Source: Pseudomonas sp. Tri1
GTDB lineage: Bacteria; Pseudomonadota; Gammaproteobacteria; Pseudomonadales; Pseudomonadaceae
Direction of reading: 5' to 3'
Length of the DNA stretch: 64,000 bases
Assembly: GCF_017968885.1 (NCBI RefSeq)
Contig: NZ_CP072913.1
Coordinates: forward strand, 5,930,501 to 5,994,500
The notes beneath the pieces were generated by a model. It had not been told where the DNA came from. It was given only the letters and a program-made list of their open reading frames with translations, and did not search any database. This document shows, piece after piece, positions 8,062 through 14,838 of this stretch; position 1 is the first letter of the stretch, and each line of letters opens with the position of its first letter. A program made the position numbers and the translations under genes.

Positions 8062-9219
8062 TCAGTCAAGGATCAGATGCGGCAAGAACCGGCTCGAATC
8101 CTTGGTGATCAAGCTGTTGTCTTCACGCACGCCAATGCCCGCCGCCTGGTCGCCGATGACCCAGGAACCGATCAGCGTGTAGCTGTCGTCGAACTTCGGC
8201 AGCGGCGCGAATTCCTGGAGAATGAACGGCGCGTCGGTGTAGGGCCCGTCTTCTTTGACGATCAGGCCATCCGCGGTTTGCAGCTCGATGTTCGCGCCTT
8301 CCCGGGAAAAGAACGGCTTGCGCACCCAGCCCTTGGGCACGGCTTTGCTCGTGTCGGTATCCAAGTGGGCCGCGAGCAGGTTCGGGTGGCCTTTGTTGAA
8401 TTCCCACAGCAGCGGCAGGATGCCTTTGTTGGAGATGATCGACTTCCAGGCCGGCTCGAAAAACTGCGTATCACACTGGGCAATCGCGGCGCCGAAGGGT
8501 TCGTGGAAGATGAATTCCCAGGCATGCAGCTTGAACAGATGCGGAATCCAGCGTTCTTCCAGATCGACGAAACGCCCATCACTGTTGAGGCCAATGTCCT
8601 CGATATCGATGTGCCGCGATTCGATGCCGACTTTCTCCGCGATCAGCCTCAAGTAATCCGTGGTGCCTTTGTCCTCCACCGAGCCTTTCATCGAAGCGAA
8701 GTAAAACGGTTCCTTGAGCTGCAACTGGGCAAAGGCCTGGTGCAGCTTGGTATCGATGCTGTTGAACTGGTCGGCATGCTTGGGTAGCAAACCGCGCTCG
8801 ATGCATTGCTCCAGCCAACCCCACTGAAACGCCGCGGCTTCATAGAGGCTGGTCGGCGTGTCGTAGTTGAGTTCCAGCAGCTTGGCCGGGCCCGTGCCGT
8901 TGTAGGAGAAATCCATGCGTCCATACAGGTGCGGATGGCCTTCGAGCCATGAAGTGCGCACCAGGTCGAAGAACGGCGCGGGAATGCTCAGGCGCTCCAG
9001 CAGCTCTTCGCTCTGTACCACGCGAGCCACGAGGTCCATGCACATGTCATGGATCTCGGTGGTCGGGTCTTCAAGATCGTTTTCGATCTGCTTGAGCGTG
9101 AACTGGTAGTACGCGCGCTCGTCCCAATAGGGTTCGTTGTCGATGGTGTGGAACAGAAAGCCGAGACTTTCGGCCGTCTGTTTCCAGTCATGACGTTCGG
9201 CGCAATGGATCTTCTTCAT
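8062..9219 (-). CDS. Glutathionylspermidine synthase-like ATP-grasp ligase (YgiC/YjfC family)
   Basis: The 385-residue product matches the ATP-grasp C-N ligase family related to the synthetase half of glutathionylspermidine synthase. Recognisable segments are YGRMDFSYNGTGPAKLLELN near the first quarter, then EFNKGHPNLL, WVRKPFFSREGANIEL and the late ATP/Mg-binding stretch FILQEFAPLPKF. It probably ligates an amine to a carboxylate using ATP; the substrate is unknown and need not be glutathione or spermidine, because the amidase half is absent. It is the last gene of the PspA-type operon, 12 bases after the DUF1190 lipoprotein, with GAGGAAC before its ATG. E. coli has two such ligases, YgiC and YjfC, each beside a DUF1190 gene. 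Confidence 0.85.
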   Translation of the reverse strand: MKKIHCAERHDWKQTAESLGFLFHTIDNEPYWDERAYYQFTLKQIENDLEDPTTEIHDMCMDLVARVVQSEELLERLSIPAPFFDLVRTSWLEGHPHLYGRMDFSYNGTGPAKLLELNYDTPTSLYEAAAFQWGWLEQCIERGLLPKHADQFNSIDTKLHQAFAQLQLKEPFYFASMKGSVEDKGTTDYLRLIAEKVGIESRHIDIEDIGLNSDGRFVDLEERWIPHLFKLHAWEFIFHEPFGAAIAQCDTQFFEPAWKSIISNKGILPLLWEFNKGHPNLLAAHLDTDTSKAVPKGWVRKPFFSREGANIELQTADGLIVKEDGPYTDAPFILQEFAPLPKFDDSYTLIGSWVIGDQAAGIGVREDNSLITKDSSRFLPHLILD

Positions 9220-9231
9220 GGCGCTGGTTCC

Positions 9232-9936
9232 TCAACCGCCGGAGCTGCTCGAACCGCCCCAACCGCTGCGGGCACTGGACTTGCTGCCGAAGCCACCGCG
9301 AGACGTGGAGGAAGCGACGGACATCGCTTTGCTGCTCTTGATGGAATCGGTGTAGCTGCCGTACCGCGCCTGATTGGACTTGGTGAAAGTCGAGCCGCTC
9401 GAAACCCGCTGGCTGAGCGTCGAGGAGCCGTAGTCGCCACGATCATCGCGGTAACGGTAAACCGGCTCGGAGTAATAGCTGTTGCGGTTGCCGCTCAGCA
9501 TGTTGCCGATCAGCAGTCCGGTCAGCAGGTTGCTGAAGCCTGAACCACCACCGGTATTGGCTTCCGAGGCTGGCAATTGGGCCCTGGCGGCGTCCACCTG
9601 GGATTGCGTGACCTCACCATCGGCGCTCAACTCGAAACCACCGAGCTTGGGGATGAACTTGCCGGCCGAGTCCTGCTGGCACCAATCGGCGACAAAGTCG
9701 GCGTCGCAATCGGCCTGGTTGTCGTACACAGGGGCAATGCGGCGATGCTCAGCCATGGCGGTCATGTAGGCGTCGGCGCAAATGTCCACCGGCAACTTCT
9801 CATCGACACATTGCTGCACGGACTGGAAGTTGTACTTCTTCTGCAACTTATAGGTTTTTTCCGTCGGCCCGCAGCCGGATATCGCCATGGCGACCGACGC
9901 GGCCAGCGAGAGCTGAACGTACTTGCTTCGTTTCAT
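9232..9936 (-). CDS. DUF1190 lipoprotein (YjfM/YgiB-like)
   Basis: The first 22 residues form a lipoprotein signal with AISGC, so Cys22 should be lipidated. After it come the conserved DUF1190 segments with paired cysteines (FQSVQQCVDEKLPVDICADAY, then DNQADCDADFVADWCQ), and the C-terminal third is rich in serine, glycine and tyrosine, ending in SSSSGG. This tail is low-complexity and probably disordered. The family is uncharacterised and is encoded beside ATP-grasp ligases; one idea is that this lipoprotein or its tail is the ligase target, but nothing in the sequence proves it. ACGGAG lies before the ATG. The DUF350 gene ends 20 bases upstream. Confidence 0.8.
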   Translation of the reverse strand: MKRSKYVQLSLAASVAMAISGCGPTEKTYKLQKKYNFQSVQQCVDEKLPVDICADAYMTAMAEHRRIAPVYDNQADCDADFVADWCQQDSAGKFIPKLGGFELSADGEVTQSQVDAARAQLPASEANTGGGSGFSNLLTGLLIGNMLSGNRNSYYSEPVYRYRDDRGDYGSSTLSQRVSSGSTFTKSNQARYGSYTDSIKSSKAMSVASSTSRGGFGSKSSARSGWGGSSSSGG

Positions 9937-9955
9937 CGGGATCTCCGTGGCGCAA

Positions 9956-10384
9956 TCAGTTCTGGGCTGGCGTCATGCACGCGGCGTTCAACATGCCGAC
10001 GCTGATGGCCACGGCGGCGATATAGATACCGGCGGCGATTTCACCGTTCTTGATACGCGCCGAAGCGCCCTTGAGCACCAGGCTGGTCACCAGAAACGCC
10101 AACAACTGGACGACAGCGGCGATCACCGCCCAGACGACGAAATCCAGCATGTTGATCGAGTAGGCAATCACGTTGCTGGCCGGGATGGCAAAACCGATGA
10201 GGGCGCCGCTCAGGGCGATGGCCGCCGCCACGTTGCCCGAGCGGATCAGTTCGAACTCTTTGTGCGGCGTGACATGGATGTAGATGAACTGGAACAGCGC
10301 GAACAGCACAGCGGCGCCGAGGATGTACAGGACGAAGCCGAACACGGCGGCTTTGTTCAGGGAAATGGAGAGCGCTTCAAGCAT
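9956..10384 (-). CDS. DUF350 membrane protein (YjfL-like)
   Basis: This 142-residue integral membrane protein has four hydrophobic segments, at about residues 12-32, 50-75, 80-100 and 115-137, as in the DUF350/YjfL family where two-helix units are repeated. A conserved-looking region is GALIGFAIPASNVI in the second segment. The function is unknown; members are widely encoded with DUF2491, PspA and ATP-grasp ligases, suggesting an inner-membrane partner of that module. The ribosome-binding site AAGGAAG lies six bases before the ATG, and the DUF2491 stop lies 16 bases upstream, so the two are co-transcribed. Confidence 0.8.
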   Translation of the reverse strand: MLEALSISLNKAAVFGFVLYILGAAVLFALFQFIYIHVTPHKEFELIRSGNVAAAIALSGALIGFAIPASNVIAYSINMLDFVVWAVIAAVVQLLAFLVTSLVLKGASARIKNGEIAAGIYIAAVAISVGMLNAACMTPAQN

Positions 10385-10399
10385 GGATTTCTTCCTTAG

Positions 10400-11056
10400 T
10401 TAAAGAGTGTTCAGGTCAGTGGTGTACAGCGAAATACCCAGCGAAGTGCTCAAGCTGACGGTGCCTTCGGCGTCTTCTTCGACGGAGAACAGCAGGAACT
10501 CCCGGCGATCCGTCAGGCCGGTGTCGCGGGCGTACAGCATCGAATGGTGCTCGACGCTGTAGGACTCTTGCGGATTGCTCACGCGCTCGCTCAACGCCAC
10601 CAGTTCGGTCTGGCCCGCCTCGGTGCCCCATTCGCGGGTGTACTCGACGCCGTCGTGGGTGTAGGTCGGCAGGCCGATCAGGCTTTCGGGGCCGGCCAAA
10701 CGGCGCAACTCCGCTTCACTGTTGAGGGTGACGTAGCTGAGGTAGTTGAACAGGATCACCGATTCGACCTGCCCGGCGACGTCGCCGCTGGTGTGCACTT
10801 GCAGCCAGTAGTCTTCGTCGTTCATGTAATAGCGCGACAACCAGCTCGACTGCCCGAGGTCGACGACGCCCATGCTCCAGATCTGTTGGGAACCGGGGAT
10901 GACCACGGCGCTGTTGCCGTCGAGTAACAGCTTGAGCGTGGAGTCGAACATGACCCCTTTGCCGGATGCCAGGCCCAACGGCCCGGTGGTGGGCACGCTA
11001 TTGCTGGCTGTCGTTTTCGGGGCCTCGAGCCCCATCAACTGTTTAAACCACCCCAT
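10400..11056 (-). CDS. DUF2491 family protein (YjfK-like)
   Basis: This 218-residue soluble protein begins MGWFKQLMGLEAP and has no signal peptide or membrane segment. The central part (GVMFDSTLKLLLDGNS onward, then a YYMNDEDYWLQV stretch) matches the DUF2491 family seen beside PspA/IM30 and ATP-grasp genes. Its biochemical role is unknown. The start overlaps the end of the potassium-channel gene by 14 bases, which implies translational coupling and ties the channel to this operon. The neighbours on both sides are membrane proteins, so a peripheral, cytoplasmic role at the membrane is likely. Confidence 0.78.
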   Translation of the reverse strand: MGWFKQLMGLEAPKTTASNSVPTTGPLGLASGKGVMFDSTLKLLLDGNSAVVIPGSQQIWSMGVVDLGQSSWLSRYYMNDEDYWLQVHTSGDVAGQVESVILFNYLSYVTLNSEAELRRLAGPESLIGLPTYTHDGVEYTREWGTEAGQTELVALSERVSNPQESYSVEHHSMLYARDTGLTDRREFLLFSVEEDAEGTVSLSTSLGISLYTTDLNTL

Positions 11057-12077
11057 GGGAAATTTCCTTCAGACGCGCGGAGGCGATGTAGAAGAGTTCT
11101 CCGCCCAGGACACGCGTGGCGCCGGGCGGGTTGATCGACGGTTGTCGGGCGCCCTTGGCGCGATAGCCAATGAGTGTAGCGTTGTGCTGTTCTTTCATCC
11201 GCGCGTAGAGATCGCCGAACGAGGCTTCAAAGGTCTCGGGCAGCTTCATCAGGTATTGAGTGGCGCCTTGACCCACGCAGAGCAGTTCATTGATGACCAC
11301 TGACGAACCCGGGTCCTGGGAGGCACGCACCAACATTTCGATGGCCATGCTGGAGGTGCATTCCAGGCTGGGGGCGTAGGCGCTGGCGAGGGCGGCGATT
11401 TCGCTGTCATTGAAGTGGGCGACCACATGCCCGACCGGGCCCAATTGATTGACCGCCAGCACGGTGGCCAGGGTCAGGTCGTCGGAATGGGTTCGCACCA
11501 GCACGCGTTCGGCGCCAGGCACGCCGGCACGCTGCAACAGCGCGACGGAGGACAGGCTCTCACCCTTGATGAACGTGGTCTTGCCGGGCATGGGGTTTTC
11601 TTCAAGATCGCAATCGCAGATGACGATCAGGTTGTCATTGGAGGTTTCGTCCTGCAGCAGCAATTCGATGACCCGCTCGCTGGACGCACCCTCCCAGCCG
11701 ATGAGAACCGTGTGGCCGACCTTGCCGGTGAAATCGCCTTTGCCCTTCATGCCTTTTCTCCATACATCGATGACGCTGCTGGTGGTTTTGCCGATGGCTG
11801 CCGTCAGCAGCGCAATGCCCCCGAGCATGACCCAGGTAGCCACAAAAATTCGGCCCGCTGCGGTCTGTGGCGCGAGATCGCCATAGCCGACGGTGAGCGT
11901 GGTGGTGAGATAGAAATAGGTAAACGTGGCGGCGGCGATGAGGTGTTGCTCGCCTAGCAGTACCAGGCCGATCCAGGCCGTGGCCAGGTGCACGCCCAAC
12001 GCAATGGCCAGGCCCGCCCAGCCGAACCGATGGAAGAAGGACGAAGCGTACGAGCGCAACAAAAGGAAAATCGACAT
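11043..12077 (-). CDS. Potassium channel with TrkA-N-like (RCK) domain
   Basis: The 344-residue protein has a two-helix pore domain (about residues 20-105) with the selectivity filter TTLTVGYGD at 59-67, followed by a cytoplasmic NAD-binding-like RCK domain that begins HTVLIGWEGASSERVIELL near 125. This is the layout of Kch/MthK-type ligand-gated K+ channels. It has no place in the E. coli yjfI-C cluster as I recall it, but here it lies between PspA and DUF2491 and overlaps DUF2491 by 14 bases. K+ flux may be linked to the membrane-stress module. The 262-base gap upstream carries a hairpin repeat, so the channel could also have its own promoter. Confidence 0.88.
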   Translation of the reverse strand: MSIFLLLRSYASSFFHRFGWAGLAIALGVHLATAWIGLVLLGEQHLIAAATFTYFYLTTTLTVGYGDLAPQTAAGRIFVATWVMLGGIALLTAAIGKTTSSVIDVWRKGMKGKGDFTGKVGHTVLIGWEGASSERVIELLLQDETSNDNLIVICDCDLEENPMPGKTTFIKGESLSSVALLQRAGVPGAERVLVRTHSDDLTLATVLAVNQLGPVGHVVAHFNDSEIAALASAYAPSLECTSSMAIEMLVRASQDPGSSVVINELLCVGQGATQYLMKLPETFEASFGDLYARMKEQHNATLIGYRAKGARQPSINPPGATRVLGGELFYIASARLKEISHGVV

Positions 12078-12267
12078 TTCGTCCCTGACTCCGTGGGGCT
12101 TGGTTCCTGGCGAGGTAATCGCGCTGATGCCTGAATGATCGAGTGCGGTTACCGGGCAGCATTAAACCTGCTGCGGGGCTTGGATAGAAGTGCTTGGGTG
12201 ACAATAAATCCGGGATTTTTCGGGAAAACAGGACTAAGACACAAAACTTGAAGCCAAACACAAAACC

Positions 12268-12297
12268 TGTGGCGAGGGGATTCATCCCCTTGCCACA
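12268..12297. repeat. Hairpin repeat of a second family (TGTGGCGAGGGGA type)
   Basis: TGTGGCGAGGGGA and TCCCCTTGCCACA form a near-perfect stem with a very short loop. It is distinct from the REP core, is not followed by a T-run, and lies between PspA and the channel gene. A degenerate relative occurs at 60924-60951. It could act as an RNA-processing or pausing hairpin that lowers downstream expression. Confidence 0.7.
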
Positions 12298-12339
12298 AGG
12301 TCTGTGCCTGGCTTGCCTTAATTGATCAGCGCGTACCGA

Positions 12340-13038
12340 TCACTCAGCCGATTTTTTCTTCAGGCGTTCCAGGATCGCATTGGCGCTGCCTTCGTTCGGC
12401 GTGATGCCGGCGTCGCGCAGCTTGCGTTCCAGGTCGGAGCCGGTCGAAGCCTCGGCCAGTTCGTCCTGGGCTTGCAGTTCAGCGGCGCGTTGCTGCTGCT
12501 TGGCTTGCAGGCGGTTGAGCGTACCGACAGCGGTTTCCAGCTTGCCATTGGCGCCGCCGCTGGCGATCGAAGCACTGACCTGGGCCTTCTGCACGCTTTC
12601 GCGGGCCTTGGCCATGTCCACTTGCTGACGCAGGCTCTTGATGCGGCTTTCGGCCTTGGTGATGTCTTTGCGCATGTTGTCCGCATAACCGCCGAATTCC
12701 GTCGCGTGCTTTTGCTCGGCATCCAGTTCGTTGGTCAGGGTCGAAATGGCTTCGGCCACTTCCAGTGCCAGGTCTTCGCGATTGGCTTGGATAGCGGCCA
12801 GGGCCTTGGCTTCCAGGTCCTTGATCTTGGCGTTGTATTCGCCGACGCGATCAGTCGCCAGTTTATGCTTGGCCATGATGGTCACCAGCTCACGCTTGGC
12901 GTTGGCCAGCGCGCTGTCGGCGTCGCGAATTTCCTGGTCGAGGATGCGCAGGGCCTGCTGGTCGACGATCGATTCGCCGACTTCGTTGGCACCGCCACGC
13001 AGTGCGGTGAACAACTTGCTCCAGATGGACTGAGTCAT
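12340..13038 (-). CDS. PspA/IM30 family membrane-stress protein (YjfJ-like)
   Basis: The 232-residue protein is nearly all coiled-coil helix, beginning MTQSIWSKLFTALRGGANE, with long heptad-rich helices to about residue 190 and a short C-terminal helix. This is the PspA/IM30 (ESCRT-III-like) architecture of proteins that bind and stabilise the inner membrane under stress. The amphipathic first helix would be the membrane anchor. It is the second gene of the operon, 22 bases after DUF2170. I see no sigma-54 promoter or PspF/PspB/PspC genes nearby, so regulation is unlikely to follow the E. coli psp scheme; the twin palindromes upstream of DUF2170 are the better candidate control site. Confidence 0.85.
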   Translation of the reverse strand: MTQSIWSKLFTALRGGANEVGESIVDQQALRILDQEIRDADSALANAKRELVTIMAKHKLATDRVGEYNAKIKDLEAKALAAIQANREDLALEVAEAISTLTNELDAEQKHATEFGGYADNMRKDITKAESRIKSLRQQVDMAKARESVQKAQVSASIASGGANGKLETAVGTLNRLQAKQQQRAAELQAQDELAEASTGSDLERKLRDAGITPNEGSANAILERLKKKSAE

Positions 13039-13060
13039 TGGATGGTTCCTATACGGCGAA

Positions 13061-13750
13061 TTAGATGAAGAAGCGTTCGAAGGCTTCGCTGGCGCGCTGG
13101 ACGTTGTCGACGAGGGTTTTGACCTCGGTCACGACGTTGGTCAGGCTGGAGTCGGAACTCAACGCGCCGAACATGTTGTAGACCACCTGCCCGTTGGGCA
13201 TGGTCTCGATGCCGATGGACGACAGCGGGAACATTTCCCGGCTGCGCAGCACGGCATCATTGAACGCCGCGACGTCGCTGATCGACTCGACGTCCACCAG
13301 AACGGTGTCGACGATGATCTGGTCGCCCACGACCGCGATGTAAATCGGCAAGCCACCGAAGTCGTTCATCTCCAGCTTGATGCTGGACTCGGAGCCTTGG
13401 ACGAGGGAAAGGGTGATGTCGTTCGCGACCACTTCATCCAGGGCCTGGAGGGCGCTGTAGAGGCGATCGATGTTCCAGTTATTACCTGCGCTCATGTAAT
13501 TCTCCGACATGAATGAGCCAGCCAGAATCGGTTGGCGTAGCTGTTTCTCCATCTGCTTGAGCAGGCTTCGGTTTTCGGGAAGCACCCAAGTTTCATGTTT
13601 CACATACCCGGCGGCACTCAGGCCGGCGCGCATCTGCTTCATGTAGAAGCTCGATGGTTTTTTCGCGGCGGGTTTGGAGCGCTCTCCCTTGCTGCTCATT
13701 GAATCGTCATCAGGCCCGCCTGGCGGATCCGATGGAGAGCTGGTTTGCAT
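13061..13750 (-). CDS. DUF2170 protein (YjfI-like) with ribbon-helix-helix-like N-terminus
   Basis: First gene of the PspA-type operon. The DUF2170 domain occupies about residues 75 to 229 (LYSALQALDEVVAND, then MNDFGGLPIYIAVVGDQ). The N-terminal 75 residues are extra compared with the short E. coli YjfI I recall (about 130 residues). They begin with a polar, disordered 30-residue stretch, then SFYMKQMRAGLSAAGYVKHETWV and a charged helix. The RxxLxAAGYxxxxxWV pattern resembles small ribbon-helix-helix antitoxin-type DNA-binding proteins. Two identical 12-bp palindromes lie 24 and 70 bases upstream of the ATG, so this protein may repress its own operon; that is inference. An internal ATG at codon 18 keeps the whole motif. 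GGGG lies before the first ATG. Confidence 0.75.
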   Translation of the reverse strand: MQTSSPSDPPGGPDDDSMSSKGERSKPAAKKPSSFYMKQMRAGLSAAGYVKHETWVLPENRSLLKQMEKQLRQPILAGSFMSENYMSAGNNWNIDRLYSALQALDEVVANDITLSLVQGSESSIKLEMNDFGGLPIYIAVVGDQIIVDTVLVDVESISDVAAFNDAVLRSREMFPLSSIGIETMPNGQVVYNMFGALSSDSSLTNVVTEVKTLVDNVQRASEAFERFFI

Positions 13751-13773
13751 GGTACTGACCCCACTGTGAAAAA

Positions 13774-13785
13774 CTCACGCGTGAG
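13774..13785. promoter_or_regulatory. Palindromic operator candidate 1 (CTCACGCGTGAG)
   Basis: This perfect 12-bp palindrome lies 24 bases upstream of the DUF2170 start. An identical copy lies 46 bp further upstream, centre to centre. The position just before the start codon would suit a repressor. No known Pseudomonas regulator could be assigned from the motif. Confidence 0.6.
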
Positions 13786-13819
13786 AAACACTACAGGTAC
13801 TTTCTAAACCCCACAATAG

Positions 13820-13831
13820 CTCACGCGTGAG
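13820..13831. promoter_or_regulatory. Palindromic operator candidate 2 (CTCACGCGTGAG)
   Basis: This second identical 12-bp palindrome is 70 bases upstream of DUF2170. Between the two copies, on the minus strand, TTGTGG and TAGTGT with 17-base spacing form a possible weak sigma-70 promoter, so the two sites would bracket the promoter. Confidence 0.6.
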
Positions 13832-13860
13832 ATTTTTCTTTGTCACAAACGCCGACGAAA

Positions 13861-13954
13861 CCTGTGGGAGCGAGCTTGCTCGCGATAGCGGTACACCAGC
13901 TTGCAGAGATGCTGGATTTACCGACGCCATCGCGAGCAGGCTCGCTCCCACAGG
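13861..13954. repeat. Inverted REP pair
   Basis: Two REP cores in opposite orientation lie between the magF stop and the DUF2170 promoter region. A short inverted repeat (CCAGCTTGCAGAGATGCTGG) is in the spacer. The pair separates the mag operon from the PspA-type operon, both read on the minus strand. Confidence 0.9.
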
Positions 13955-14001
13955 AGATCTCCATAGGCTGCAGCACTCATCAGTAAAAGACATCCAGCGG
14001 A

Positions 14002-14835
14002 TTACGGATAGCTGAAGCTTTTGACCAACGTCAGCTCCCCCACCGCCCGCATCGGCACCACGAAGGTTTCCATTTTCTCGCTCGGCGTGCCTTCTTCGGT
14101 GATCACGGTGACTTGTGCGGTGGTCAGGGCTTGTTGCGCCTGCGATACGGATTCGCCCTCTTCTTCGCTGTCTTCTTCACTGCGATAACCGCCGCCGTAG
14201 TAGTTCACGTACACCAGGTACTGGCCTTTGATCGGCGCGGGCATGGAGAAGATTTCCGGGCCGTAGCCGGTGGTGACGTCGACGTCGAGCGCTGCGCCGT
14301 TGGCGGCGACGCGGTCGCCGTACCAGATGTGGGCGCCGTCCGGGGTGACGAGGTGCAAGTCCAGGTCGGTGCCATCGCTGTCCCAGGTCAGCAGGACCCG
14401 TAGCTTGGCCGGGGTGGCGCCGCCGCTGGTGTTGAGAAATTGCGTGCGGTGGCGCTGCTGGCCGTCGGCGCTGCGCACTTCGACGCTGTTGCTGCCGTTG
14501 GGGAACGAAAACGGCCGGTCGAAGCGGCCCTCTTCATCGAGTTTCAGCGGCAGGCTCACACCGTTGACGATGAGTTGGCCCGGCGCGTTGCCGTCCTTGG
14601 GCGCGCTTTTGATCTGGCCGCTGATGCGGGCGGTGTCGGCCTGGCCTGGCGGCGTATTGACCGACGAGGCCGGGTAGTTGACGGTCTGGCTGTAGTTTTC
14701 GCCTTCGCCGCCCGGCGCACCGCTGCGCCAGCCGCCGACCGGGGTGTCGAGCTTGATGGGATCGGCGGCCATGGCCGGTGGCAACGCGGTCAGGGCGCAG
14801 AGCAACAGCAAGACCTGTGGATAACGGAGTGTCAT
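14002..14835 (-). CDS. magF: MagF, DUF2135 periplasmic protein of the alpha-2-macroglobulin operon
   Basis: This 277-residue protein has a signal peptide (cleavage after PPAMAA, about residue 24) and then the DUF2135 domain: a PVGGWRSG segment, the beta-rich SNSVEVRSADGQ region, and the conserved LRVLLTWDSDGTDLDLHLVTPDG with GQYLVYVNYYGG. Such beta-sandwich domains resemble extracellular carbohydrate- or protein-binding modules. It is the last gene of a six-gene operon with the order of the P. aeruginosa mag genes (PA4492-PA4487), whose MagD product is a periplasmic alpha-2-macroglobulin homologue. The operon begins with a paralogue (magA). An acidic insert, SEEDSEEEGES, distinguishes this copy. 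It starts three bases after the magE stop. Confidence 0.85.
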   Translation of the reverse strand: MTLRYPQVLLLLCALTALPPAMAADPIKLDTPVGGWRSGAPGGEGENYSQTVNYPASSVNTPPGQADTARISGQIKSAPKDGNAPGQLIVNGVSLPLKLDEEGRFDRPFSFPNGSNSVEVRSADGQQRHRTQFLNTSGGATPAKLRVLLTWDSDGTDLDLHLVTPDGAHIWYGDRVAANGAALDVDVTTGYGPEIFSMPAPIKGQYLVYVNYYGGGYRSEEDSEEEGESVSQAQQALTTAQVTVITEEGTPSEKMETFVVPMRAVGELTLVKSFSYP

Positions 14836-14838
14836 GGT

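Noticed and set aside
12339..13060. PspF/sigma-54 control of the PspA gene
   Set aside because: No pspF, pspB or pspC neighbour and no -24/-12 promoter was found; PspA is second in an operon behind DUF2170.
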